Below are positions 12,001 to 25,700 of a stretch of DNA of 64,000 nt, piece after piece. The stretch comes from Ettlia oleoabundans (Eukaryota; Chlorophyta; Chlorophyceae; Chlamydomonadales): the NCBI GenBank assembly GCA_019693395.1, contig JAAMXP010001792.1:62001-126000 (forward strand), written 5' to 3'. Each line of letters opens with the position of its first letter. Positions within the stretch are counted from its first letter, which is position 1. The notes beneath the pieces are model-generated. The model was not told the origin of the DNA. It searched no databases and saw only the letters and a list, made by a program, of their open reading frames with translations. Position numbers and translations under genes: made by a program.

Positions 12001-13143
12001 CACTGCTTGGTGTGAGCCACCTCCTCTGGCAGGCCTGCAGGGCAGGGAGAGGAAGAAACAAACTTGCAGAACTGTGTCGGAAGGTTGGTGAGTGTAAGCC
12101 GCAGCGACTTGCTGGCCCCAGACAGCATGAACAGCAAGCCCTTAGGTGGGCAACAGGCAGTAGCAAAGTCTGGAAAAGAGTGATGGAGGCAAGCACGGAT
12201 AAGCAGGACGGCAAGAAGGGCATGCGCAACTCATGGTGTATGGCTGCAGCAAACTATAAGTTGCAACCCAGCAAGGCAAAGCACCACCGCCTCCCGCTCC
12301 CGCAATCAGTGGTCACGCACCTGTGCAATCCGGGCACCTATCGCTCTGGTAGAACCAGCTCTCCGGATCGTGATAGCAGCCGTGGATGAACACACAAGTG
12401 CCTCTGATTTTGATGCCCTTTACCGGCAGGCGGAACAGCGCGTGCCTGTCACCCCAGCCCATGCTGCATGCAGTAAAAGGAACAGAAAAAAGGCAGACAT
12501 CATTTCCTTTTAAAAAATAACATCACTCAAACCTCAGAACTCAAGTCCATAATTTCATCGGCATCGCAGGCGGGAGGGAGGGCAGTCAAGTTGACTATGT
12601 GTTGCTGGCAATTGCAACAGGACAGCATTCTGTTGTAGCTGTCGTAAAGAAGGCAGATGCAAAGCCATGTGCGGGGCAGCAGCAGCTGTCGGCGGAGCCA
12701 GGTGCTCGCAGCAGCGATGCACGTGCACAGGAGCCAGCTGGACAATGCTCATGGCTGCTCTGTACAAAACATTGCAGCTGCACTCACGGCATCTTCTTGG
12801 GGTCCCCTAGAGTTGACTGCGCCTCAGAGTGTATGCTAGCAGCTGACAGGACATGGCCAAGAGCGGCACCCAGCATTTGGGGTGTGAGGCCGGGTGGCGC
12901 CGCTGAGGCGGTGACTCTGGGCTCGGGCTCTCGTCCCTCTGCCAGAGCCTTTCCAATAGTGGTGGCAGCTCCCAGCGCAATCTGCAGAGCCGCCAGCTCA
13001 GTATCATTGTCGTATCCCAGCGCCAGATCCATGAATGAGGTGGGCCTGGGCATTGCTACGCCGTCAGGAGCAGAGGCTGCCACTGCCAGCAGTGCTGCCG
13101 CCATTGCCACTGCCATGGCGGAAGTGGCTGGTCGGCGAGGCAT
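9082..13143 (-). CDS. Secreted alpha/beta hydrolase with Ser-Pro/Lys-rich C-terminal tail
   Basis: Probable extracellular serine hydrolase. The N-terminus (ATG at 13143; another in-frame ATG at 13191) has a short basic segment and an Ala/Leu-rich hydrophobic core, AMAVAMAAALLAVAASA, typical of a signal peptide. Later exons carry alpha/beta-hydrolase hallmarks: CVFIHGCYHDPESWF (about 12400; oxyanion-hole HG), GYAVLAVASKDR (about 11970) and WGISSGASFAIKFPK (about 11290), which contains the G-x-S-x-G nucleophile elbow. Further exons near 11050, 10830, 10560, 10200, 9800 and 9460 encode conserved-looking segments such as NLNTDQSQITEIMNLAWAWHEI. The last exon (about 9475-9082) ends in a long tail rich in Pro, Lys and Ser with a threefold repeat, then poly-Pro/Ala and a TAG. 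Such tails resemble hydroxyproline-rich wall proteins of volvocine and related algae. The substrate cannot be told. Confidence 0.75.
9150..9300 (-). repeat. Threefold 17-residue Pro/Lys/Ser repeat inside the hydrolase tail
   Basis: Within the tail the translation repeats the pattern RSPKxKPL three times at a spacing of about 17 residues (LRSPKAKPLRPPPAPKK, ERSPKPKPLKPSRAPLK, LRSPRPKPLKKQ). At DNA level this is a degenerate repeat of about 51 bp. Confidence 0.7.
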
Positions 13144-14024
13144 ACTGGCGCGCACCCTGCGATATGCGCCCTGCGCCAGGCATGAAACCATAAATCATAA
13201 ACAGCGGGAGGCGAAAGGAGGCGGCGCGACAACTGACCCATGCCCTTGAGTAGATCCTTGTCGCTTACAGTCCAGATATGCAGCCCAGGGCACCCAGGCT
13301 GGCCTTTGAGACATGAACAGTACTGTGGAAGCTGATATAGAGCGCTTGAGAGCGAGACCGACTCGGCATGACCGCCCTGCATCTTTTCGCGTCTGCGTCT
13401 TACTCACCCGCGAGAAGCTTGGCACTTCGATATAAATGGAATAAAATTATTTTGCCGAGCGGACGCAGCAGGTCCACAGAGTCCCGCATCTTCCTCTCAC
13501 AGCAGCTGCCCCCAGCTGGCAGCGGCATGCCACCTGCTGCCCTCCTGTCTGACTGCTATCCGACTCCTTAGCTTGCCCTGGATGCACATAGCGTGATGCC
13601 ATGTGGGCCAGGCCACTACAATGCGGACATTACTTACATTCCCCAGCGTGAGGAGCAGTGACTGCGGGTAGGCTGGGTGAAACAGGCGCATAGCGGCCCT
13701 TGCAGACTAGCAGCTGCTGCGGCAACAAGCGGCGCAGCTCAGCTTCGCCCGTCTTGACCCACGTATTTCAATCAATTCACCACTCCGGTTTATAACTGCG
13801 ACACAAGCCCTCATGTTGCCCAACTAGGCCATTTCAGAAGGGCTTCGTGCCGTGCTTCTCAGGTGCGGCCCAACAACAAACCTAGCTACAGCTGGCTGGC
13901 GCAAGCGCCGGGTACGGGTGCGGCTCCAGTGCCGCCTCCACGCTGGCTGCACGCAGCAGTTGACGCCCGATATAAATAAAAAAATATGCGTACTTTGTGC
14001 AGTTTGCATGGTGCATTGAGATGT
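13144..14024. other. Intergenic: hydrolase promoter and dehydratase 3' UTR
   Basis: Both flanking genes read leftwards. The right part is the likely dehydratase 3' UTR, down to a TGTAA near 13636; the rest would hold the hydrolase promoter. No gene is recognised. Confidence 0.45.
13634..13638 (-). terminator. TGTAA poly(A) signal of the 4,6-dehydratase gene
   Basis: The minus strand reads TGTAA, about 390 bases beyond the stop codon at 14025. Confidence 0.45.
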
Positions 14025-16262
<2,238 letters not shown>

Positions 16263-16573
16263 GGAGCAGGGGCCTAAGCGCTTCCAACGATGTGAGTGTA
16301 ACCTTGGCGGCTCGTAATCAGCTCAATGCAAGGGCTGCCTTGCGCACCGTACTTAAAATGTTTGAGCAAAACTTAAAAATACGGGTTGCTCTTTGCTTAT
16401 GCCTGGATTGAGAAACAACCTGTACTGCTCAAAGCGCGGCCAGTACTTCTGGGAGCTATTGGCGCATGCTAGCCGAAACACTGTCCATGTCCTCCATATA
16501 GTTGAAGTTCAATTGTCTAATAAACAGCGCTGCTCTTCGCAAATTCCACTGTGATCGTTCTCGATCCCTCGCA
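16263..16573. promoter_or_regulatory. Divergent promoter, dehydratase / multidomain glutaredoxin
   Basis: The 311 bases between the two start codons must contain both core promoters and both 5' UTRs. No TATA box is obvious at a sensible distance from either start. An inferred feature from gene arrangement. Confidence 0.45.
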
Positions 16574-19001
16574 ATGCTGTCTGTGAAGGAGCTGGCGGAC
16601 TTTCAGAAAGCCACCGTCAGCGGTCTGGTAAGGGCGAGTCGCGTGATTGCCGAGCATGCCGCATTTTTTCTTCCGCCATGTGCAGTTCCTGCTGTCGCCC
16701 ACCGCCGCTCCCGGCTGGTGTGCCCACGGTACAGGACCCCCACCATACCCCCATGCAGGCAGTAGCGCACTTCTGGGCACCCTGGTGCGAGCCCTGCAAG
16801 TTTCTGGATACTGTCCTTGCCCAGTTGGCAGCTGATGCGCCATCTGTGACAGCAGTGCGTGTGGAGGCAGAGGAGGCTCCCGACATTTCTGAGCAGCACA
16901 GCGTTTCTGTAGTGCCATACTTTTTGTTCTTCCGTGATGGCAAGGTGGTGGACAGCCTGGAGGGCGCAGATGCTGCAGCGCTAACCTCGAAATTTAGCGC
17001 TCTGGCAAGCATTGGCGGCATCGCGGCGGGTGCAGCGTCAGTAGCAGCGGCACCAGCACCCCCTAGTTTTGTGCAGCCCTCCACCAACGGTGCGTGCCAT
17101 GCGTGGCTCGGCAGATTCAACCGACTGGTTGCCCAGTTGGTCATGCATTGTAACGCGGCTGCCTTCTACCTCCAACTTACTGTGCAACTTGCTATGCGTA
17201 ATGTTCCCGCTACCAACTCTCTGCCTGCAGGCCATGTCAACCTGCAGGAGAGGTTGCAGCAGCTTGTTAACGAGAAGCCAGTCATGCTGTTCATGAAGGT
17301 GAGGCTGCATCTCAAAGCTGGTACCATGCAGCTTTGTGCAAATGCGGGGCCTCAATTGAGCACGCCTTTTGCAAAAGACATTGAAGAAGCGTTGTACGCT
17401 TGCCGCATGCCTTTACTTACAGTGCAAGGAAGTCTACATCTGCATTGCTTTGCACTTTTTGCACCTGCTGCATTGCCATCGTTGAGAGAGCCCAGTTGCG
17501 CATGGGTGATGAGAAAGGTGGATTGCCGAGGAACTGCCCCCGAGCAATAAGTTACAGGCAGTGCCCCCGGGAGGAAAGCACCACTGAAACAGTCATCCTT
17601 GCTCTGACATGCGCCTGACATATGGCACGGGCTCCTTACTACTCTGCACACATTTTGAGTTTAGTTTGAATGTACAATCGCATTGATACACGTGCTGATA
17701 TTCCGGTCTACATGATGGATCCTTCGCTTTGTGCCTGCCTGCTTGACTTCACCTGCAGGGCAGTCCCGATGCTCCACGCTGCGGCTTCAGCCGTAAGGTG
17801 GTGGAGGCGCTGCAGCAGTGCGGCACGGAGTTTGGGTCGTTTGACATTTTGTCGGACGAGGCAGTGCGGCACGGGCTCAAGGTGCGCTCTCTGCATTGGC
17901 TCTGATCCGTCTCGCAGCAGCTTGCCAGGAATGGGGTTGCCTAGGCCACTGGATTATATGAACATGAGTGTCGTCGTGTGCATTGTGGCATTCGCACTGT
18001 TGTGCCGCAGCCCTTTTCCACATGCATGACTAAGCTGGCACCCTGCAACCACCTCTTCTGCTCCGGTAAGCCCCCTCGTTGGGCCACTTTTGTCCCTCTC
18101 TTGCTGCAGGAGTACTCCCAATGGCCCACCTACCCGCAGCTATATGTCAAGGGCGAGCTGCTGGGCGGCTGTGACATAGTGCTGGAGATGCAGGAGGCAG
18201 GAGAGCTGCAGCATGAGCTTGCCAAGGCTACGGGGGACGGGGGCAAGGACACCTTGCGGCAGCGGCTGGAGCAGCTAGTCAAGCAGCAGCCTGTCATGCT
18301 GTTCATGAAGGTGGGTGCTCAATTAACCCTGCGATCAGGTGGTCGACAGTCAGCAGAAAGGTCATTCCCAGTGCACCCTACCCCATGCAATAACGCTTAG
18401 CAGTTGGTGCACTGTGCTGGGTGGCGTGGTGGTCGAATCTGTCAGTTGCTCTGCCCATGGCTGTGGTTTGCTCACCTGGGACCGGTTGGATTCGTCTGCA
18501 TAGCTTCACAACATGGATCCCGCCAGATGCGAAGCCCCGACGTCCCGTGCCCTGCCCTTCATGGCCTGCAGGGCACCCCCGATGCGCCACGCTGCGGCTT
18601 CAGCCGTAAGGTCGCGGAGGCGCTGCGGTCTGCCGGCCAGGAGTTTGGGTCGTTCGATATCCTGTCTGATGAAGCAGTGCGGCAGGGGCTCAAGGAGTTC
18701 AGCAATTGGCCAACCTACCCACAGGTAAAGGCGATGGTTGTGCATATCGAGCTGGGCCATACGAAGCAAGCGCCCGGGTGTGGCTGAATTCCACCGCATC
18801 TTGCCATGGCCGGCTTGTTGGGTGCTGCGTCTTGGGTGGCATCCCGATTACATCTGTCCTGCCTGACCGCCATCCTTTGCCTCTGTTTATGCGCAGGTGT
18901 ATGTAAATGGTGAGCTGCTGGGCGGCTGTGACATTGTGCTGGAGATGCAGGAGGCGGGAGAACTGAAGGGCACCATTGACGAGATGAAGGCACGCATGTG
19001 A
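16574..19001 (+). CDS. Multidomain monothiol glutaredoxin (Trx-Grx-Grx, PICOT/GRXS17 class)
   Basis: Cytosolic/nuclear CGFS glutaredoxin that binds a [2Fe-2S] cluster with glutathione and serves iron handling and Fe-S trafficking. Seven exons join in phase: 16574-16629, about 16757-17091, 17232-17299, 17759-17881, 18111-18309, about 18571-18723 and 18897-19001. Order: thioredoxin-like domain ([15 protein letters not shown], later [10 protein letters not shown]), then two Grx domains, each with [26 protein letters not shown] and [19 protein letters not shown]. The total is about 340 residues, so it has two Grx domains as in animal/fungal PICOT, not three as in land-plant GRXS17. Its Trx domain has a WCEPC dithiol motif, where most PICOT proteins keep only one Cys. 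The two Grx domains are nearly identical in sequence, which suggests recent duplication. A TGTAA follows about 80 bases after the stop. Confidence 0.93.
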
Positions 19002-19338
19002 AAGGAGCGGCGTGCCCCGGTGCTGTAGGCCCCTGCCTTGATCTGGCGTGTGCCTGTATTAATCTGGTCGTTCACCTTGTAAAATAACAGCAGAAAGAGG
19101 CAATGGCAACTATGCCCAAGGACATCGCTGAGACAACATTTCAGCTGCACCCGCCTGGTTGGCGCCCGTCAGCGGCAGAGCCATCTGCCCCCTGCATCAG
19201 CTGATTTGTTACTTTCCTCGATCACTGCACATTGCCTGTTTCTTCGGTTGTGGTGCAAGCGCGGCTGGGTCGCTCTCATTTCGTTGACACACTTGCTGCA
19301 CTCGCTGTTTCCAATCCTTATTCTTGTGGGCGCGCGGC
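19002..19338. other. Intergenic between glutaredoxin and SnoaL-like genes
   Basis: Tandem plus-strand genes. This stretch should hold the short glutaredoxin 3' UTR and the promoter of the next gene. Nothing else is seen. Confidence 0.4.
19078..19082 (+). terminator. TGTAA poly(A) signal of the glutaredoxin gene
   Basis: TGTAA on the plus strand, 77 bases past the TGA. Confidence 0.5.
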
Positions 19339-22098
19339 ATGATGAACGCATCCGTCACTGCCGTATCATTGCAATGGCCGGCGAGCAGTTGGGCGCAATC
19401 TGTCTCGATGGCGGTGCCCCAGTGTCGGCAGCAGCAGCGGCGGCGGCGCTCAGTAGCACAGGTTTGACCCGTTGTACTGCAGCCTGCAACATAATATGCG
19501 CATTTGCATGTTAATGTAAGAGGGTGGCCGTCAAATACGACACGCTGCTTGCCTTCAGGTGCATCAGGCCTCAGGCCAGCCAGCCGCTTCCACCTCCCAG
19601 GATGTTGCCGCTGCTGGCAGCTCTGCCGTCACTGCCACGCCGCGCACAGCCCGTGAGGCGGCGCTCACCTACTACGACAACTACAACAAGAAAAACATGG
19701 CTGCTGTGCTGGATCTTATTGCGGAGGACTGTGTGTATGAAGATCTCATCTATCAGGACCCGTTTGTTGGGCGGGAGGCAATAGCGCAGTATTATAAGAA
19801 GATTGAGACCCTGGTCCCTGAGGACATCAAGTACTGCGTGGAAGACATCACAGACGGCGATCCACGGCGCTGCGGTGTGCGGTGGTGAGCATGCGGCCGT
19901 GGTCCAGCGGACGTCAGGCTTGAAGGCGGACAGGCACCACATGCTGCGGTGTGCCCTGCATTGTCTATCCACCTCTCTATTCCAGCTGCCTATTGCCTCC
20001 ATGTGCTGTGCTGCTGCACTCGCTGATTTGCTTCTTGGCGTGCGCCTTGACTTGTGTTGTTACTCCCAGGCATGTGGAGATTCCCGATGAAAGCGGGCGC
20101 GCCACAGAGTTTCCCTTCAGCCGCGGCGTCAGCTTCTACGAGGTGGGTGGATGGTTGTGTGGCTGGCTAACTGCCTGCTGACCGTTGCTGCTCCCACCAA
20201 GCGCCTTGCTGTCCTTCTTGCAATACTGTCATCACCCAAGAACCATCCAAGCGTTGTTGCTGGATGTGCTGGTACACGCTGTTCCTACTGCCGCTGCCTA
20301 CCTCTGGTTGAGTCGCTGGCACCTGTTTGTCAAGCTGCGTTGCCTTGCCACCATCGGCCACTGTTGCAGGTCAATGACCGTGGGCAGATTGTGTTTGCAC
20401 GTGACATTGTGGAGCCAGCCATCAAGCCCGGGGCGGCGGCATTGCAGGGACTGACTGCTGTGGCACCGCTGGTGGGTGGGTGAGAGGGTGGTTACAAGTT
20501 GGGTGTATGGCATGAGTAGTGGAAGGGCGACTGCTCACGCTAAATTGCGCAAATTTACCTGGTCATTGCCGAGTGACTAGCAAGGTATAAGCTCATGGTG
20601 TGCCCACCTGTTGTTGTGCGGCAGCTGAGCCATGTAGGTGCAACTCCTTTCAACACATTGCCGGTTGAAAAAGTCTGCCCCCTCCGACGCTGCTGAGCCG
20701 TCTGCCACCCTCCCTTGCCATCGCAGGTGCGCAAGCTTGGCCCCAACGCTAACCCAGCAGTGCTGAAGACGCTGCCGCTGGCCAGCGGGGCAATGTGGGC
20801 CTTCTACGCTGCTTATTTGTCATATGTCATGTTCAGCACTACAGCCCCTGGGGTGCCCGTTTGGCAGACGTCGCCAGAGACGCTGCAGGCGGTGCTCCAT
20901 GAGTCGCTCAACTACTTCTACATCAACTGCAGCCTAGCAGAGGTGGGTGGTATCCAGCCTCATGTGTTCCATGAGGCGTTGCCCAAGTCACACTTCGATG
21001 CAGCACCATGCACTCGTGCATTTGCACGACGTGGAACATGTCCCAAGGGAAATGGGGGTGTTATAGGGCTATGTGGACTAACAGACGAAGCACTTTCCTG
21101 TGAAAGCTCTGTGCAGTCCTGGTGTGGCCAGGCTACACTTGCCAAAGCATAGGGGGCCACCTGCTGTTTCAGTCCTAAGCTGGCTGGCTACCCGAACATC
21201 AACCCATTCATATCCACCACCTCCATGCTCACCGAGCAAACATCGCTGCACCACCACCTTGCAACCCACACAGTTCCTGGTCCCTCACCCCTTCGCACCT
21301 GTTATCCCCGTTGCAGCTGGGCCTGAACCCAGTACCTTGTATTGCTGAGCATCCCGTAAGTGAGGCGCTGTTCAATTTCGTGAATGCCTGGTCCCTTATG
21401 TTCTGGCCAGTGATGCTGGCAGACCCGCGGGGGCGGCGGGTAGAGAACAAGTTTGCCATTTGGGTGGGCACGCAGGTGAGCGTTTTAGCAGGCATACAGT
21501 AACAACACAAATTGTATGGATGCTTGGCTGGCTGGCAGTGGCCAGCCAGCCAAGCCAAGCTGGCTTGCCACACTAGCAGGAGGCCATGCCAGCCTTCTGC
21601 CGAGCAACCCATCCCTTCCTGCGGCATCTCACTCCTCCTGCCTCTGGACTGTTGTCTTCCTTGCAGTTCCTGACAAATGTCTTCTTTCCAATTTATCTGG
21701 CCAAGCGGTTGGCACCAGAGCCACCTGAGGCAGCACAGGAAGCCGAAGCAGCTGCACCAGCCCGATTGCCAGGCTATGCTCCCGCTTTTGGCGCAGTTGC
21801 GGCCTTGGTGGGCGTGGTCAGCATTGGGTGGGCACTGGCGGCAAGGCCGGAAGCCGGCGACTTCGCGGCACGCTGGGCTTACATTACGAATCTGCTGGCC
21901 ACCAATCGGGTTGATTGGGCTTTTGTGGTGGACGCCAGCCTGTATGCTGTGTGGCAGGCCTGGTTGCTGGGTGCAGCGGGCGCAGGACCTGCGTACCGAT
22001 TTGTGCCCTTCTTTGGCATGGCGGCCTGGTTGATGACAGGGCCAGGCAGCCAAGGAGGCGAGGAAGAGGCAAAGGTGCAGCAGCAGAGTGCAAAGTAG
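19339..22098 (+). CDS. Plastid-targeted SnoaL/NTF2-like protein with C-terminal membrane domain
   Basis: Exon 1 (19339-19461, 41 codons) begins MMNASVTAVS and ends in QQQRRRRSVAQ, a good chloroplast transit peptide. Exon 2 (19559-19887) encodes AREAALTYYDNYNKKN, VLDLIAEDCVYEDLIYQDPF and GREAIAQYYKKIE, the start of an NTF2-fold SnoaL-like domain. Exon 3 (from 20071: HVEIPDESGRATEFPFSRG) and an exon at about 20370 (GQIVFARDIVEP) complete that fold. Then come exons at about 20728-20941, 21317-21475 and 21666-22098 with several hydrophobic segments: GAMWAFYAAYLSYVMF, FVNAWSLMFWPVMLAD, APAFGAVAALVGVVSIGWALA and DASLYAVWQAWLLGAAG. Plants and cyanobacteria are known to have NTF2-like proteins with this fusion; their role is not established. 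The substrate and exact plastid membrane are unknown. The reading frame is continuous with no sign of decay. Confidence 0.85.
21522..21555. repeat. Perfect 15-bp inverted repeat (4-base loop) in an intron
   Basis: GCTTGGCTGGCTGGC, loop AGTG, GCCAGCCAGCCAAGC. It lies in the intron before the last exon of the SnoaL-like gene and would form a stable hairpin in the pre-mRNA. Confidence 0.95.
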
Positions 22099-22759
22099 GG
22101 GACATTTGGGGGCAGCACCAGCATCCTATAAGTATTGGTATACTAGAGCATTGCCATTTTCATATAACACCGTCACTTATTTGTTTATGTTGTGATCCAC
22201 TTCTGCTATTGACAAAGCAGAGTATCTACATTATTATGCCGACTGAATGGGCCTCGGTTTTCCCAGGGGAGAGTGGAAGGATCCAGCATGGCACAGGGAA
22301 GCATTGTTAGTGGCCGCGGCATTGTCATCTTGCGGAACAACCGACTGGGAGAGGGATGAAGCAGCACCTGGGAAAGTAGCTGTCATGTATTGGTGGCTGG
22401 GGCAGTGCTCTACGTACCTTGTCCTTGGTACCGATGCATCATCGACACTTGCAGTCCATGTGCTTGTTGCTGCAGCAATGCTTGAATTAAGTGCATCTCA
22501 ACTAGAAAAGACGAGTTGCACTTTGACTGTAAGCGCGGAGAATGTTCCTGAACCGACTTTAGAATGATAATTTTGTGGCGAGTATGTTTGCGCTGTGGGC
22601 GGGACATAGCGCGCGCCACAAACCGGCCTTCTTCTCCAACCCTATCAGGTGGCGCTCCTATGTGACACACGCACGAGAGGTGCATCTGGCTGATATTGGG
22701 GGCTGCAGGGGCGGCAGTCAAGCATATGCAGTAGTCCGGTGAGGCTGAGCGGAGCTGCG
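22099..22759. other. Intergenic between SnoaL-like and disordered-protein genes
   Basis: Contains a TGTAA at 22528-22532 that could end the upstream transcript, and the promoter of the next gene. No recognisable gene. Confidence 0.4.
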
Positions 22760-25700
22760 ATGCTGCAGGAGCTGACCAACCACGGCGCTACGCCGCCCGG
22801 CTGTAAACAAGGCGTCAAGAACGAGCACAGCCCGTGGAGCGCCCCAAGGGAACGCAAACGGCGAAACAAACCGGTTGAGGTGCACCTGAGCAGCATAGAG
22901 GAGATTGAGTACACCACATCCCCTCCCAAACGGCACAATGGTGAGGATGGAACGCGCCGGGAGCCCAGCCGGGTCGCCAGGCTCCGATTTGAAAGCCCCA
23001 CGCCCTGCTGGTCCCCCCGGCGCACCTGTCGCTGTCTGCTCCCTCCCTACCGTCTTGGGTGCCTGCTTGGCTGCCTGTAGGCGGCAACAGTCCCGCGGCT
23101 CGGGAGCTGTCGCTGCAAGACGCGCCGCTGGGCTCGCCGTTGGCCGTGGAGGCGGCGCTTGCGGCTGTGGCGGCAGCGGCAGCAGCGGGCCCGCTGGCCC
23201 AGGTGCGCTGGTGGCGGTGGTTTTCCCGATGGGGTCACTGATTTTGAGTGCTTTGATATAAGGCCAAGTAAATTTACTGATTCGAAATGATACAACAGGA
23301 CGTGAGTTGGTCGGGATCCTGCAATGCATTCACCATGGGGTAATCCCGTGGCTGAACCCTGCAGGGCCTGCTAGCTGCTGGTCCCGGCGCAGCATCCACA
23401 AGTGGCGCAAGCAGTGAGGCAAACTTCTCACCTCTGGCCAGCGGATTGAGGGCTCCAAGCTTTGTAGCTGGCCAGCTGCAGCCATTGCCTGTAGCCGCTG
23501 ACAAGCAGCGTAAGCATCTGCGCCAGGCTGCTTCCTTCCGCCTAGCAGCCGCTAGGCAGCGGGGGGCTACTGCGGCAGAAGGCGGCACGGATCCTGGAGG
23601 CAACAGCCTTGGCACAAATGCCTGCGCAGGCCTGCAGCCAGGCGAAGTTTTTGAAAGGTTGCCTTGGCCGATCGTAACTCATAGCGCTGGGGGTCCGCCC
23701 TTTGCATTCCGTGTGCAACAACAGCAGCCGCCTTTTGGGGCAGCAGCAGCACCGCGTGTGCAGCATTACGAGCCACGAGAGCTGCTGCCGCCGCCTCGTG
23801 TGCTGCATGCGGCACAGCCATATGTGCATCAGCAGGCGCAAGATCAGCAGGTTGTAGATGCGGAGGTGGGTGGCAGGGGCACCTTGCGGGCAGTTGAGGA
23901 TAGCGAAGCAGAACCGGCACAGTGCAGCACAGGGCACGACATGGAGACTGAAGGAGCCGAGCTTCGCTGTTCCTGGGGATCAGATCGCTCTGCTGATGTC
24001 AGCGGCTGGCAGAGCCTACAGGCGCGGCTGCGGCAGGCAGCAGTGTCTCCATCCTCTCTGCCACGTCTTCCCATGCTGGGCAGCCGTGGCGGCAGCCTGC
24101 GGGGGGAGCAGCCTGCCACAGCTGCTTTGGCAGCAGTGATGGCATGCCGGCGCCTCCCTAGCCTAGCTGATGATCCAATGCGTGGCTCGGCCGATGGAGC
24201 GGCTAGCATATGCTCCAGCTTAGAAGGTCCCTCCTGCTCTGAGAGACAGACGTCAATGGTGCCGCTGCGGGAGACGCTGCGTAGCCACCAGTGGCAGTCT
24301 CACCTGCCCTACCCTCCCGTGCATGGCACTTCTCCCAACCCCCTACTGAGTCACACCCCTGGGGGATGTGGCAGTCAGCGGGGCAGCCGTGGCGGCGGTG
24401 GCGGTGGGAGCACTATGGTAAGGACGCTGCATCAGGCTGAAGCACCAGCGTGTGCCTGCACTGCTGTCCCTCTGCACAGGGTTGTCTGCTGTCGCCGGTG
24501 AACACCAGCTTTTCCTGTGATTTTTCTGGGTGCAGTTTGCTTCAGCATGACCGGATTGTGGCTGATCTGTTTCAGCATGATCGGATCCACGATATGTGTC
24601 AGCGCTGGTCATACTTGCTGTTTTAATCTTCTTGCCATAGGTTGTGCACCAGGTGCCCTTGACCCAGTGCTCCTTGGCCCTCCCTGCCGCCCTCCCTCTC
24701 CTGCAGAAGTGGGGTTGCTTCAGCTGTGCCAGCCCCTTTAGCTGCAAGCAGCGAGCGCGGCAGGATGACTCTGATGATGAGGTGGTGCGGCGCAACGACT
24801 CAGAGGGCGACTTTGTGATCCACCGCCAACACAGCTTGCCCTCACCCGTCGTCTCTCGGAGCACCGCGGAGCGCCCCAAGTGAGGCAGTTGGCTGCACCT
24901 GCAGATGCATCTGTCGAATAACCGACAGTTTATTACACTTGCTGATTGCAGAATGAAACTGGCCACAGAAACAGGTTTAAGCAAGGCTGCCAACGAATGC
25001 CTGGCCAGCCTATAATTTGGCTGTGTGCTCCCTATGTCTCAATCGGCTCCTGCTGGCTCCGGCTGGCTTGGGCTGGCTTGGCCGGCATGCAGGCACACCT
25101 CCCTCAACCGCCCCCCATCTGGAGAGGCGTCAGACCTGGTGGGACGCCAAGGCGCCTTCTCGGCGCGGTGCACCCCGGTGGCTCCCTGGTCTCCTTCCTG
25201 CTCGGAGGCTGGCAGCGATGATAGCTTGTCGCTCGCCTCCGGGCCTGGCTTGCGCAGTGTGGGGCTGCGGGATGCAAGCATCGAGGAGCTTGCAAGCGGC
25301 GGCGGCGGCGCAAGGGGTGCCCCTCCAACCCCCACAGTGGATGCGCTGAATGACATGCTGAAGTGAGGCCTTTGCTTTGCTGTGCTTGCCCATTCTGTGG
25401 CCGCTTGCCTCGTATTACTTGAGTATGCTAACCAGTGTACCGTGTTGCCTTAGGATGGGGTTGTTTTGACCGCTGTGTGCACTGGTACCAGTCGCTCTTT
25501 GATCACCTGCCACAACCCTCTAGGGCTGCCATGCTGACCATCCTGCTTTGGCTGGAAGCAAGATCCTTCTGATTGATTCTAGGCAGCATTTGCAATATTG
25601 GCGGCGATTGTGTGCTGAACCATGCTTGCTCTCTTGCCGTACAGGTCACTGTCTCTGTGCCCCACCGCGCACCCCAAAGACGCCGAAGAGCTTGTGGCCC

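Noticed and set aside
24540..24595. Two copies of TTCAGCATGA-CGGAT about 35 bases apart
   Set aside because: A short direct repeat inside an intron; nothing suggests a mobile element or a binding-site array.
24948..25018. Candidate exon (KMKLATETG) in the disordered-protein gene
   Set aside because: Using it leaves the wrong phase for the next exon; direct joining of 24882 to the acceptor at about 25092 keeps the frame.
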